Position numbers and translations under genes: made by a program | In this document: in pieces, positions 10,290 to 17,491 of the stretch | Layout of the letters: every line of letters starts with the position of its first letter | How positions within the stretch are numbered: position 1 is the stretch's first letter | Origin: an uncultured Candidatus Melainabacteria bacterium | GTDB taxonomy: Bacteria > Cyanobacteriota > Vampirovibrionia > Gastranaerophilales > Gastranaerophilaceae | Assembly (NCBI GenBank): GCA_934757275.1 | Contig: CAKVLN010000004.1 | Location: 124,001 to 188,000, forward strand | Direction: 5' to 3' | DNA length: 64,000 nt | The notes under the pieces: generated by a model | Seen by the model: only the letters and a program-made list of their open reading frames with translations | Database searches by the model: none | Told to the model about the DNA's origin: nothing

Positions 10290-11708
10290 ATGAAATTATC
10301 TACTAAACTTATGGCATCTTTAGGTGTTGCTTGTGTGGCTTCTTGTGTAGCAATTGCAGGTGAACCTGCTGATATTCAAGCTTACGCTCACCCAACATTG
10401 TTCGGCTCTCAAAGCCATGCTATGGTAACTTCTGAAAACGACATTATTGTGGGTGGTAAAATTTACAAACCATGCAATGTTAAAACTATTGAAGGAAAAC
10501 AAAATGTTGTTGTTGCTCGTTTTGCGAAACAAATGCTTTATAATATGAAAGGTCAAATGGACGCTAGAAGAGCTGGTTTATATGACCCTAAAATGCCAGT
10601 ATTGCGTTCTGAATTAGCATTTATTATAGCTGATGGTTTAAATTTAACAGAAGTTAAAGACAACAAATATACAGACGTTGCAGCTGATTACTGGGCAAAA
10701 TCTCAAATCGATAGAGCATTAACTGCTGATGTTATGATTGGTTATCCTGATTCAACTTTTAAACCAGACCAACCTATCACTAAAGCAGAAGTATTTGCTA
10801 CATTTGCAAAAATGATGGATTTAGATGTAGATAGAACCGTAACTCCGACTTTTGAAGGTCAAGTAGTTAAATATATCCCTAATTGGGCTATTGGTGCTAC
10901 TGACGAAGTTATCGCATCAAACATCTTGAACAAAGTTCCTGATAAAGACAAAATCGTTAACGACGAATACTTGTCAAAAGAACAAGTTGCTTACATGCTA
11001 GGTGCATTAAAAGCTAACTTTAGAATCGATACGTCAAATGGTATCGCTGGTTGCGCTACAAAATACGAACCAATCGCAGTTAAAATTAAGTTAAGCGAAA
11101 GAATCAGTGCTAGAACTTCTAACGTTGGTGATACTTTCACTGCTAAGACTGTTGAAGACGTTAAAATTGCAGGCGTAACTTACCCAGCTGGTTCAACTGT
11201 TAAAGGTGTTGTTTCAAGCGTTGCAAGACCTGGCGTTAAAAAACCTGGTTATATTGAAGTTCAATTTAAAAATATTAAAAATGGCGACAACTGCGCAGAA
11301 TTTCCTAAACAACTTTCATCTGCAGAAGTTAACGTAACTAAGAACCCTAACATCGTTTCAAGAGTTCTTGGTGCTCCATTCTCAATGACTGGTAGAGTTG
11401 CAGGTGTTGCTGGTAGAACAGCATCTTCTGTTGCAGAAGTAGTTGCTAACGGTGTTGAAGAATACGGTGACAACTGGTCAGACGCATTTGCAGACACTGC
11501 TTCATTACACCCAGTTAAAGGTCTAAAGAGTGTTGGTAGCAGCTTTATCACAGTTGGTAAAGGTGTTTACAACATCACTAAGCTTACTGCTTCTGGCGTG
11601 TTTGGCATTTGCTACGAATTTGTTGACGAAGCTAAGTACTTAATCGTACCTAACACAACTAACGATTCTAGCTTGAACCCTGATGAAGTATTGACTATTC
11701 TTTATTAA
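10290..11708 (+). CDS. Secreted SLH-domain envelope protein
   Basis: The start at 10290 (M-K-L-S-T-K-L-M-A-S-L-G-V) follows AAAGGA and begins a signal peptide: charged end, hydrophobic core, cleavage probably after A-I-A-G or later. An S-layer homology region covers about residues 90-240, with R-S-E-L-A-F-I-I-A-D, D-V-A-A-D-Y-W-A-K and a canonical G-Y-P-D-S-T-F-K-P-D-Q-P-I-T-K-A-E. SLH modules tie proteins to cell-wall polymers in Gram-positives and cyanobacteria-related diderms. The second half is beta-rich and unrecognised. A strong hairpin terminator follows the stop. Its last 9 codons recur in the duplication scar at 13826-13862. Confidence 0.85.
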   Translation: MKLSTKLMASLGVACVASCVAIAGEPADIQAYAHPTLFGSQSHAMVTSENDIIVGGKIYKPCNVKTIEGKQNVVVARFAKQMLYNMKGQMDARRAGLYDPKMPVLRSELAFIIADGLNLTEVKDNKYTDVAADYWAKSQIDRALTADVMIGYPDSTFKPDQPITKAEVFATFAKMMDLDVDRTVTPTFEGQVVKYIPNWAIGATDEVIASNILNKVPDKDKIVNDEYLSKEQVAYMLGALKANFRIDTSNGIAGCATKYEPIAVKIKLSERISARTSNVGDTFTAKTVEDVKIAGVTYPAGSTVKGVVSSVARPGVKKPGYIEVQFKNIKNGDNCAEFPKQLSSAEVNVTKNPNIVSRVLGAPFSMTGRVAGVAGRTASSVAEVVANGVEEYGDNWSDAFADTASLHPVKGLKSVGSSFITVGKGVYNITKLTASGVFGICYEFVDEAKYLIVPNTTNDSSLNPDEVLTILY

Positions 11709-11727
11709 GAATTAGTTTGTATACAAT

Positions 11728-11764
11728 AATAAGAGTCGTGGACATTCAGTCCACGACTCTTATT
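11728..11764. terminator. Hairpin terminator between SLH gene and paralogue 1
   Basis: A 15-bp perfect stem (AATAAGAGTCGTGGA / TCCACGACTCTTATT) with a 7-nt loop, T-rich on both sides, so it can serve the SLH gene and the convergent gene at 11821. Confidence 0.75.
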
Positions 11765-11783
11765 TATAAAAAAACTAAAAGTT

Positions 11784-11810
11784 ATTGTGGGGCAGGTATG
11801 CCCAACCGAC
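11784..11810. repeat. GGGCAGGTATGCCC hairpin repeat
   Basis: TTGTGGGGCAGGTATGCCCA then ACCGAC. Near-identical copies lie at 13798-13826 and 24045-24073. Confidence 0.6.
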
Positions 11811-11820
11811 TAAAAAGTTT

Positions 11821-12723
11821 TTAACACTTATGTTCTTTAAAATATTCATCATTAATGGCACTCAAGGCATCTTGAAAAGGTTTATTGTCACGAACTTTTT
11901 CATCGCTTCTAAACTCCTTAACAAGTTCGTCTGCTTGCCACCACTTCATAGTTGTTCTTGCTAAAAACCATTTTAAGTCAAACCACTTGTCATCAATCTT
12001 GAGTCGCTCTTTTGGCAATAAATCATCTTCTACTAAAGCTTTTGCAATTTTCAATTCCTGATTATCTTTTGTTCTCGCATGTGACATGATTCTCAAAATC
12101 TCTGTAACTTGGTTTTCATTCAAGTTTTTATTGTCCAAAATACCTTGAAGAATTTCATTAGAAAGTTGCGCTCTTTCTTTATCTTTATTATTGGACTTTA
12201 CACGAAAAAGTCGTCCAAATATATCACTTATATTATATGAGTTTTTTGTGTATTTAAAATACTCTTTACAACCGTAAAGACGCTCGTTATCAAGAAACTT
12301 GTTCATAATTTCTTCTTGTTCTGGCAAAAACTCTGTATCAATATGCGCAAAAGCTTTACCCAACAAACCAATGAAAGTTTCTCTTGTATCACAATCTTGC
12401 ATAATTGCAGGATTATCATAGATTTTCTCTAACGTTTTATACTTAAATGTTTTAAAACCTTCCGCTGCTTTTAACAAGTTTTCTATTGGATATTTTGCCA
12501 TTTTCAACCAATCACTACCAGTGCATAATGCTTTCGCTGGTACGGTATTTGGAGTAACATCTTGTGCATAAGTTTCAATTGTATCACCATGTAGATATTC
12601 CCAAGATTTCAACATTTCTCTATCAGATTTCATCAAATCAATAAACTTTTGTTGTTCAATAGTCCTTGAAACAAATTGTCTATAATTGTATTTATTAGCA
12701 AAACTTCCACCAATTTTCATCAT
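11821..12723 (-). CDS. Tandem paralogue 1, unknown function
   Basis: Three hundred residues, all-helical and charged, no signal peptide or membrane segment. It closely matches the gene at 13934-14854 along its length, for example G-L-L-G-K-(A/V)-F-A, L-D-N-E-R-L-Y-G-C-K and F-G-R-L-F-R-V-K-S, and more loosely the gene at 12720-13700. Repeated pairs such as I-M-N-K-F-L-D-N and I-L-D-N-K-N-L-N suggest helical repeats of a HEAT/ARM-like kind, but no family is recognised. The start overlaps the stop of the preceding gene (ATGA; a second ATG follows at 12720). The N-terminus is diverged from the N-F-K-Q tag of the other two. Confidence 0.75.
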   Translation of the reverse strand: MMKIGGSFANKYNYRQFVSRTIEQQKFIDLMKSDREMLKSWEYLHGDTIETYAQDVTPNTVPAKALCTGSDWLKMAKYPIENLLKAAEGFKTFKYKTLEKIYDNPAIMQDCDTRETFIGLLGKAFAHIDTEFLPEQEEIMNKFLDNERLYGCKEYFKYTKNSYNISDIFGRLFRVKSNNKDKERAQLSNEILQGILDNKNLNENQVTEILRIMSHARTKDNQELKIAKALVEDDLLPKERLKIDDKWFDLKWFLARTTMKWWQADELVKEFRSDEKVRDNKPFQDALSAINDEYFKEHKC

Positions 12724-13700
12724 TTACGTTTTCTTAACTCCTTTACCTGCTCTGGCATAAATTCTTCGTTAATTTGGTTTAAAAGTTCCAAAAAACGAGG
12801 ACTTTTCTTCGCTCTTTCATCTTTTTGGAAGTTCTTCAACAAATCTTCATAGCGATACCAACCGCCAGACTGCTTTACGAAAAATCTAAGATTTCCCCAA
12901 TAACTTCTTCTTCCTGTTGAAACATCGCTATAATATTGCGAATCATCTTTTGGCAAAATATTCTCTTCTGCTAAAACCTTCGCAAGTTTTATTTCTCTGT
13001 TGTCCTCATATTTATCATTTGTCATGATTTTTAGAATTTCTGCAATCTGAAAATCGTTCAAATCTTTGTTATCAATAATCGTTTGCAGCACGTCATTAAC
13101 CATTTTCGGTCTTTCTAATTGCGCTTGTGTGATTTTTTCTGCACCAACTTTTGGATAAAAAACTTGTCCAAACAAACCTGATGTACTATAACAACTAGAC
13201 GCATCTCGGAAATATTTCTTTGAACCGTACAAACGTTCATTATCAAGAAGTTTGTTCATTATTTCTTCTTGCTCTGGAGAGTATTCGCCCTTCGCGTTAA
13301 AACTCCATTTGCCCAACAAGCCAATAAGATTTGCTCTTGTGTCCTCATTTTCCATTATTGTTGAATTATTGTAAATTTTTTCTAACGCCTTGTATTTAAA
13401 GGTATTAAGACCTTCAAATGCCTTCAAAAAATTCTCAATTGCGTATCTTGCGCACTTTGTAAAACCAGAATTTAAAACATTTGACACAAACGCCCTTGTT
13501 GGCAAACCGTTTGGTGTCATATCGTTTGGAACATTTTCCAAATCATAATAACAAACACTTTTCCAATTTTTGTACATTTCTTTATCAGATTTCATCAAAT
13601 CAATGAACTTCTGTTGCGCAGGTGTTTTAGGTAACAATTGTTTAAAATTGGTGTTCGATGTGTACTTATTGTTTGTGATACCATATCCGCTTATTTTCAT
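12720..13700 (-). CDS. Tandem paralogue 2, unknown function
   Basis: The start at 13700 (M-K-I-S-G-Y-G-I-T-N-N) has AAGGAG 6 nt upstream; an in-frame codon 30 nt earlier lacks one. About 326 residues, soluble and helical. It shares with its two neighbours the opening M-K-I-S-G-Y-G-I, the tag ending T-N-F-K-Q at residue 21, Q-Q-K-F-I-D-L-M and P-E-Q-E-E-I-M-N-K. It is more diverged in the middle and has an insertion near the C-terminus. Overlaps paralogue 1 by 4 bases, so the two are probably one transcript. No known domain. Confidence 0.75.
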   Translation of the reverse strand: MKISGYGITNNKYTSNTNFKQLLPKTPAQQKFIDLMKSDKEMYKNWKSVCYYDLENVPNDMTPNGLPTRAFVSNVLNSGFTKCARYAIENFLKAFEGLNTFKYKALEKIYNNSTIMENEDTRANLIGLLGKWSFNAKGEYSPEQEEIMNKLLDNERLYGSKKYFRDASSCYSTSGLFGQVFYPKVGAEKITQAQLERPKMVNDVLQTIIDNKDLNDFQIAEILKIMTNDKYEDNREIKLAKVLAEENILPKDDSQYYSDVSTGRRSYWGNLRFFVKQSGGWYRYEDLLKNFQKDERAKKSPRFLELLNQINEEFMPEQVKELRKRK

Positions 13701-13739
13701 TGGGAACTCCTTATGGGAAAAGATTATCATGAAAACAAT

Positions 13740-13768
13740 ATGCCATCAATCTTATTTTAAGGTATAAT
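13740..13768 (+). promoter_or_regulatory. Duplicated copy of the panE promoter
   Basis: ATGCCA, 17-nt spacer, TATAAT (13763-13768), then AAGCAC and an ATG at 13775, the same spacing as at the true panE gene. Confidence 0.5.
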
Positions 13769-13774
13769 AAGCAC

Positions 13775-13855
13775 ATGAGAAAAATTCTTATTTGTGGTTA
13801 TTGTTGGGCAGGTATGCCCAACCGACCTGATGAAGTATTGACTATTCTTTATTAA
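13775..13855 (+). CDS. Chimeric 26-residue micro-ORF
   Basis: The frame opens with the first 8 codons of panE (MRKILICG), runs through the hairpin repeat (YCWAGMPNR) and continues in frame into the last 9 codons and stop of the SLH gene (PDEVLTILY). It has its own promoter 6 nt upstream and a strong terminator 24 nt downstream, so it could be expressed. Whether it is made or does anything is unknown; it may be a by-product of the duplication. Confidence 0.35.
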   Translation: MRKILICGYCWAGMPNRPDEVLTILY

Positions 13856-13878
13856 GAATTAGGCTTTATAGAATTAAT

Positions 13879-13916
13879 AAAAGGGCAACGACTAAAAAAG
13901 TCGTTGCCCTTTTGCT
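13879..13916. terminator. Bidirectional hairpin terminator
   Basis: A 15-bp stem (AAAAGGGCAACGACT / AGTCGTTGCCCTTTT) with an A5 loop and T-rich flanks both ways. It ends paralogue 3 on the minus strand and anything from the scar promoter on the plus strand. Confidence 0.75.
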
Positions 13917-13933
13917 TTTATAGTTGTGTCGTT

Positions 13934-14854
13934 TTACCATTTACTTTCTGCAATGTATTCTTTATTAACAAGGCTTAGTACATCTTGAAAGGGTTTGTTG
14001 TTTTTAATACTTGCATCATTTTTAAAATCTTTTATGAGTTCATTTGCGTCCCATTTTGTCATGCGTTTTGCTAAAAAATTTTTTAATTTATACCATTTAT
14101 CTTCAATAGAAAAATTTTGAGGTAGTAATTCTTCTTCAGCCAAAATATTAGCCACTTTTAATTCTTTATTATCTATTGTGTTTGAATGGGACATTATTTT
14201 TAGGATTTCTGTAATTTGATTTTCGTTTAGATTTTTATTATCCAATATTTTTTGAAGAATTTCATTTGAAAGTTTTGCTCTTTCTTTGTCCCTATAATCT
14301 GATTTTACACGGAATAGTCGTCCAAAAATATCATTGATGTTATATGTATTTTTTGTATATTTAAAATAATCTTTGCACCCATAAAGACGTTCGTTATCAA
14401 GAAATTTATTCATTATTTCTTGTTGCTCTGGTAAAAATTCTGTATTAACATTTGCAAAAACTTTACCCAACAAACCAATGAAAGTTTCTCTAGTATCACG
14501 ATTCTGCATAATCGTTTGATTATTATAGATTTTTTCAAGAGTATTATATTTGAAGGATATAAAGTTTTTTGTTGCTTGTAATAAATTTTCGATTGGATAT
14601 TTTACAAGATTTAATAAATCAGCATTACCGAAAGCATTATTTATTGCATTTGTTGGTACAGAATTTAGAGCAATATCTTTTGCATAAGTTTCAATTGTGT
14701 CACCATGCAAACTTTGCCAAGATTTAAACATATTTTTATCGGAAGTCATTAAATCAATAAACTTTTGTTGAGCTGAAATTTCAAAAGTTGATTGTTTAAA
14801 ATTTGTTTGTGGTGTGTACTTATTGTTTTTGATACCATATCCGCTTATTTTCAT
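13934..14854 (-). CDS. Tandem paralogue 3, unknown function
   Basis: Begins M-K-I-S-G-Y-G-I-K-N-N with an N-terminal tag ending T-N-F-K-Q at residue 21; AAAGGAC precedes the ATG. The 306 residues are soluble, helical and closest to paralogue 1. A conserved block is T-R-E-T-F-I-G-L-L-G-K. It is more AT-rich than paralogue 1, as if the two copies have drifted. Located between the duplication scar and the true panE promoter, it is the distal unit of the tandem array. No domain recognised. Confidence 0.75.
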   Translation of the reverse strand: MKISGYGIKNNKYTPQTNFKQSTFEISAQQKFIDLMTSDKNMFKSWQSLHGDTIETYAKDIALNSVPTNAINNAFGNADLLNLVKYPIENLLQATKNFISFKYNTLEKIYNNQTIMQNRDTRETFIGLLGKVFANVNTEFLPEQQEIMNKFLDNERLYGCKDYFKYTKNTYNINDIFGRLFRVKSDYRDKERAKLSNEILQKILDNKNLNENQITEILKIMSHSNTIDNKELKVANILAEEELLPQNFSIEDKWYKLKNFLAKRMTKWDANELIKDFKNDASIKNNKPFQDVLSLVNKEYIAESKW

Positions 14855-14894
14855 TTATTTGTCCTTTATAAAAAAAGATTAACACGAAAAGAAT

Positions 14895-14923
14895 ATGCCA
14901 TCAATTTTATTTTAAGTTATAAT
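14895..14923 (+). promoter_or_regulatory. panE promoter (leaderless type)
   Basis: ATGCCA, 17-nt spacer, TATAAT (14918-14923), then AAGCAC and the ATG at 14930. The same block is conserved in the duplicated copy at 13740-13768, which supports the boundaries. Confidence 0.55.
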
Positions 14924-14929
14924 AAGCAC

Positions 14930-15799
14930 ATGAGAAAAATTCTTATTTGTGGTCTTGGGGCAGTTGGTTTGACCTACGCAGTCAAATTTAAAGCTAATTC
15001 TGAATTAAAAATTCTTGTAGATAAAGAGCGATTAGAGCGTTATAACCGAAACAAGCCAATTTTTAACGGCGTTGTACAAGAGTTTGACTATATTTTACCT
15101 GATGAAACTTTTACACCTGATTTGATAATCCTTGCAACAAAATCACAAGGTTTAGACGACGCAATCAAGAATATAAAGAATTTTGTTAATGAGAATACAA
15201 TCATTATTTCGTTGTTGAATGGAATTTCTTCCGAAGAAAAAATTCAAGAAGCATATCCAAATGCAACCGTCCTCAAATCTTATTTTATCGGACATAGCGC
15301 AGTAAGGGTGGGCAATTCTGTTACGCAAGATGGAGTTGGTGAAATTTTTATAGAAAACAATACTAAAATAAAAGAAATTTTTGACGAGTTTGAGATAAAT
15401 TATCAAATTCCAGAAGATATAAATTATTCTATGTGGCTAAAATACACAATGAATCTTTTTTCTAATCAAGTTTCAGCCATTTTAAATATGAATTTTGGGG
15501 AACTTAAACGCAATCAAGCTTTCTTGAATTTTGCAAAAAAAATTATTTTAGAGGTGCGAACAATTGCTCAAGTAAAAGGAGTGAAAAATCTTGAAAACCT
15601 AGAAAATGATGCACTCGCATTTTTGAATAAAATGTGTGACGAAGGCAAGACCTCTATGTTGCAAGATATATTAGCTGGCAGAAAAACAGAGGTTGAAATT
15701 TTTGCTGGTGAAATAATTAGACTAGGTAAAAAATTTAATCTTCCAACTTCGTACAATCAAGTTTTGTATGATTTAATTAAAATTGTGGAGGAAAAATGA
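14930..15799 (+). CDS. panE: PanE/ApbA-family 2-dehydropantoate 2-reductase
   Basis: NADPH-dependent reduction of ketopantoate to pantoate in the coenzyme A pathway is the usual role. The 289 residues start M-R-K-I-L-I-C-G-L-G-A-V-G with the Rossmann G-x-G-x-x-G; A-T-K-S-Q-G near residue 68 and N-G-I near 98 (the N-G-(I/L) motif) are family marks, and the C-terminal half is the all-helical domain. The ATG is 6 nt after a TATAAT box; longer in-frame extensions upstream would run into paralogue 3. It overlaps the next gene by 4 bases (ATGA). Paralogous ketoacid reductases share the fold, so the substrate is not certain. Confidence 0.8.
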   Translation: MRKILICGLGAVGLTYAVKFKANSELKILVDKERLERYNRNKPIFNGVVQEFDYILPDETFTPDLIILATKSQGLDDAIKNIKNFVNENTIIISLLNGISSEEKIQEAYPNATVLKSYFIGHSAVRVGNSVTQDGVGEIFIENNTKIKEIFDEFEINYQIPEDINYSMWLKYTMNLFSNQVSAILNMNFGELKRNQAFLNFAKKIILEVRTIAQVKGVKNLENLENDALAFLNKMCDEGKTSMLQDILAGRKTEVEIFAGEIIRLGKKFNLPTSYNQVLYDLIKIVEEK

Positions 15800-16485
15800 A
15801 CATAGCATTTATTCCAGTAAGAGCTGGCAGCAAATCAATTCCGCTCAAAAACATTAAAGAAATCAATGGTAAACCGCTAGTATATTGGACGGCAAAAGCT
15901 GCAAACGACGCAAAATGCATTGATAAGGTTATTATCGCAACTGATAGCCCAGAAATTAAATCTGCTGTAAAAAGTTTTGATTTTCCAAAAATTGAAATCT
16001 ACGATAGAGAGGCTGAAAATGCAACAGACACTGCGTCAACCGAAAGTGTAATGCTTGAATACCTCAACAAATCTAATCTACAAAACGAGGACAAATTCTT
16101 CTTAATTCAAGCGACTTCGCCAATGCTTAAAGCTGAGCATATTGATGGCATGTTTGATTATTTTACAAAAAGTGGTGCTGATTCAATTTTTTCTGGAGTT
16201 GTAGAAAAACAATTCCATTGGTGTTACGTTGATAAAAAAAGTGGCAACTTTGAAGTGCAACCCGTAAATTATGATTACAAAAATCGACCTAGACGCCAAG
16301 AGTTTGAGGGTTTGGTTGCCGAAAACGGTGCTTGTTACATTAATTCCGTCAAAAATATTTTGCGTGACAAATGCCGTCTATCTGGCAAAATCACATACTA
16401 CGAACTCCCTGCGTATACTTCTTATGAAATTGATGAAGAAGTCGACTGGCTAATCGTTGAAACGCTGATGAAGAACATAGTTTAA
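15796..16485 (+). CDS. NeuA-like acylneuraminate cytidylyltransferase
   Basis: Activates a nonulosonic or similar acid sugar with CTP. The 229 residues open I-A-F-I-P-V-R-A-G-S-K-S-I-P-L-K-N-I, the nucleotide-binding signature of CMP-NeuAc/CMP-pseudaminic acid synthetases, followed by K-V-I-I-A-T-D-S and the metal-site region Q-A-T-S-P. It could be NeuA-, PseF- or LegF-like; the sequence does not decide. Translationally coupled to panE. No sialic or pseudaminic acid biosynthesis genes are visible nearby; the product might decorate the envelope or flagellin (fliD is 14 kb away). Confidence 0.85.
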   Translation: MNIAFIPVRAGSKSIPLKNIKEINGKPLVYWTAKAANDAKCIDKVIIATDSPEIKSAVKSFDFPKIEIYDREAENATDTASTESVMLEYLNKSNLQNEDKFFLIQATSPMLKAEHIDGMFDYFTKSGADSIFSGVVEKQFHWCYVDKKSGNFEVQPVNYDYKNRPRRQEFEGLVAENGACYINSVKNILRDKCRLSGKITYYELPAYTSYEIDEEVDWLIVETLMKNIV

Positions 16486-16500
16486 GTCAAAAAAATTCAT

Positions 16501-17091
16501 TTATAAAAAGCTTTGAGGAATAAATACGTCCTCGTAGACTTTGCCTGCAATCTCTTCAACGTTTTCTTTTGTTGCGTTTAAAAGTCCAGCTTTTTCAAAT
16601 TCTTTGTTTGCAATAAAAACTCTATCGCCAATAATCGCTATATCATCATTGATTTTGACGTTCTTAAACTTGCCTAAGATTGATGCAAATTTTTCGTCAG
16701 GAAGATTGCATTTTGCGCTCAAAACCTCACACATTGTGGAATAAACTTCGTTACTCGTTGCGCTAGAATACGAATCAACAAAGCCTGTTTCACGTCCACC
16801 GAGCACAAGAGCTCTCACTTCGCCAAATTTATCTTGAAAACCTTTAACTAATCTTTCAAAAGAGTCCGCAAAAATTCTAGGATTAAACCCTTCTGGCTTA
16901 ATATGTCCAGCAAGGTTCATTTTCCCAGCGTTTATATCAAAACCAGAACAAGTATGAAACCCAGTCGAAAATATATTTTCAGCAATCTTTGCGTCATTAA
17001 TTGTGTAGCGCATATTTGCACCCACCTCAACGGCGGGCGATTTTACTTGCCTTAAAATAGGTTCAATTGATTTTACAAAACTGATTTTCAT
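16501..17091 (-). CDS. Unknown protein, possibly CheD-like fold
   Basis: The start at 17091 (M-K-I-S-F-V-K-S-I-E) has AGAAGG 6 nt upstream. No family is clearly recognised. The pattern T43-G-F-H-T-C48-S-G-F-D-I-N...G-K-M-N-L-A-G-H63 resembles the catalytic Thr-Cys-His of the chemoreceptor deamidase CheD, and V-R-A-L-V-L-G-G followed by an Asn and a helix resembles the second half of that fold (K-x-F-G-G-A). Spacing between Cys and His is 15 here and about 17 in CheD. This is a weak structural guess; the gene lies 30 kb from the chemosensory cluster and is convergent with the NeuA-like gene. Confidence 0.6.
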   Translation of the reverse strand: MKISFVKSIEPILRQVKSPAVEVGANMRYTINDAKIAENIFSTGFHTCSGFDINAGKMNLAGHIKPEGFNPRIFADSFERLVKGFQDKFGEVRALVLGGRETGFVDSYSSATSNEVYSTMCEVLSAKCNLPDEKFASILGKFKNVKINDDIAIIGDRVFIANKEFEKAGLLNATKENVEEIAGKVYEDVFIPQSFL

Positions 17092-17173
17092 AAACAACCT
17101 TCTGGTTTTATAAAGTTCGACAAGGAAGAAAATTTGCCTAGATTTTAATAAAATTTTACATTTGGAGAAAGTT

Positions 17174-17197
17174 TAGAGTGGTGGGAATGCTACTCTA
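17174..17197. other. Small hairpin
   Basis: TAGAGTGG...CTACTCTA pairs imperfectly around GTGGGAATG; role unknown. Confidence 0.3.
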
Positions 17198-17208
17198 AGA
17201 CGTAGCAA

Positions 17209-17406
17209 AGGGAATAAGGTAATAAGGCAATAGGGGAATAAGGGGTTTTAATAATTTTTTATGTTTAATGCGTTAATTAAATGTCTTTAGTTATTGGTGC
17301 AAAAAATTGCACCCTACGTTTATTCAAATATCATACCTCCAATATCGAACATATTTTATTAAAAAATATCTTAAAATCTCTTATTCCCTTATTCCCCTAT
17401 TCCCTT
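17209..17406. repeat. GGGAATAAG inverted-repeat element
   Basis: The left arm 17225-17243 and the right arm 17388-17406 match over 19 nt in inverted orientation with one mismatch. Inside are the family core TTAATGCGTTAATTAA and a GGTGCAA-TTGCACC hairpin (about 17298-17312). The 394-bp gap between 17097 and 17492 holds this element and no gene. Confidence 0.65.
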
Positions 17407-17476
17407 TCATGTATTCACCTATTAACTATTCACTCTTTATCCTCACAACCTCCCCCTTTTCTTCCACCCATGAGTT

Positions 17477-17485
17477 TGGTATAAT
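17477..17485 (+). promoter_or_regulatory. Extended -10 promoter of the TPR-recN operon
   Basis: TGGTATAAT followed by six T and the ATG at 17492. No convincing -35 and no Shine-Dalgarno; the TG extension and the 6-nt distance suggest a leaderless mRNA. Confidence 0.5.
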
Positions 17486-17491
17486 TTTTTT

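Larger units (their letters stand above)
13733..13862 (+). pseudogene. Tandem-duplication scar: panE 5' end joined to SLH 3' end
   Basis: Bases 13733-13797 repeat the region just upstream of panE and its first 8 codons (compare 14884-14953), including the promoter. Bases 13826-13862 repeat 37 identical bases from the last codons of the SLH gene and beyond (11679-11715). Between them sits one GGGCAGGTATGCCC hairpin repeat. This is what a tandem duplication of the block SLH-end / paralogue / panE-start would leave behind at its junction. Confidence 0.85.
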
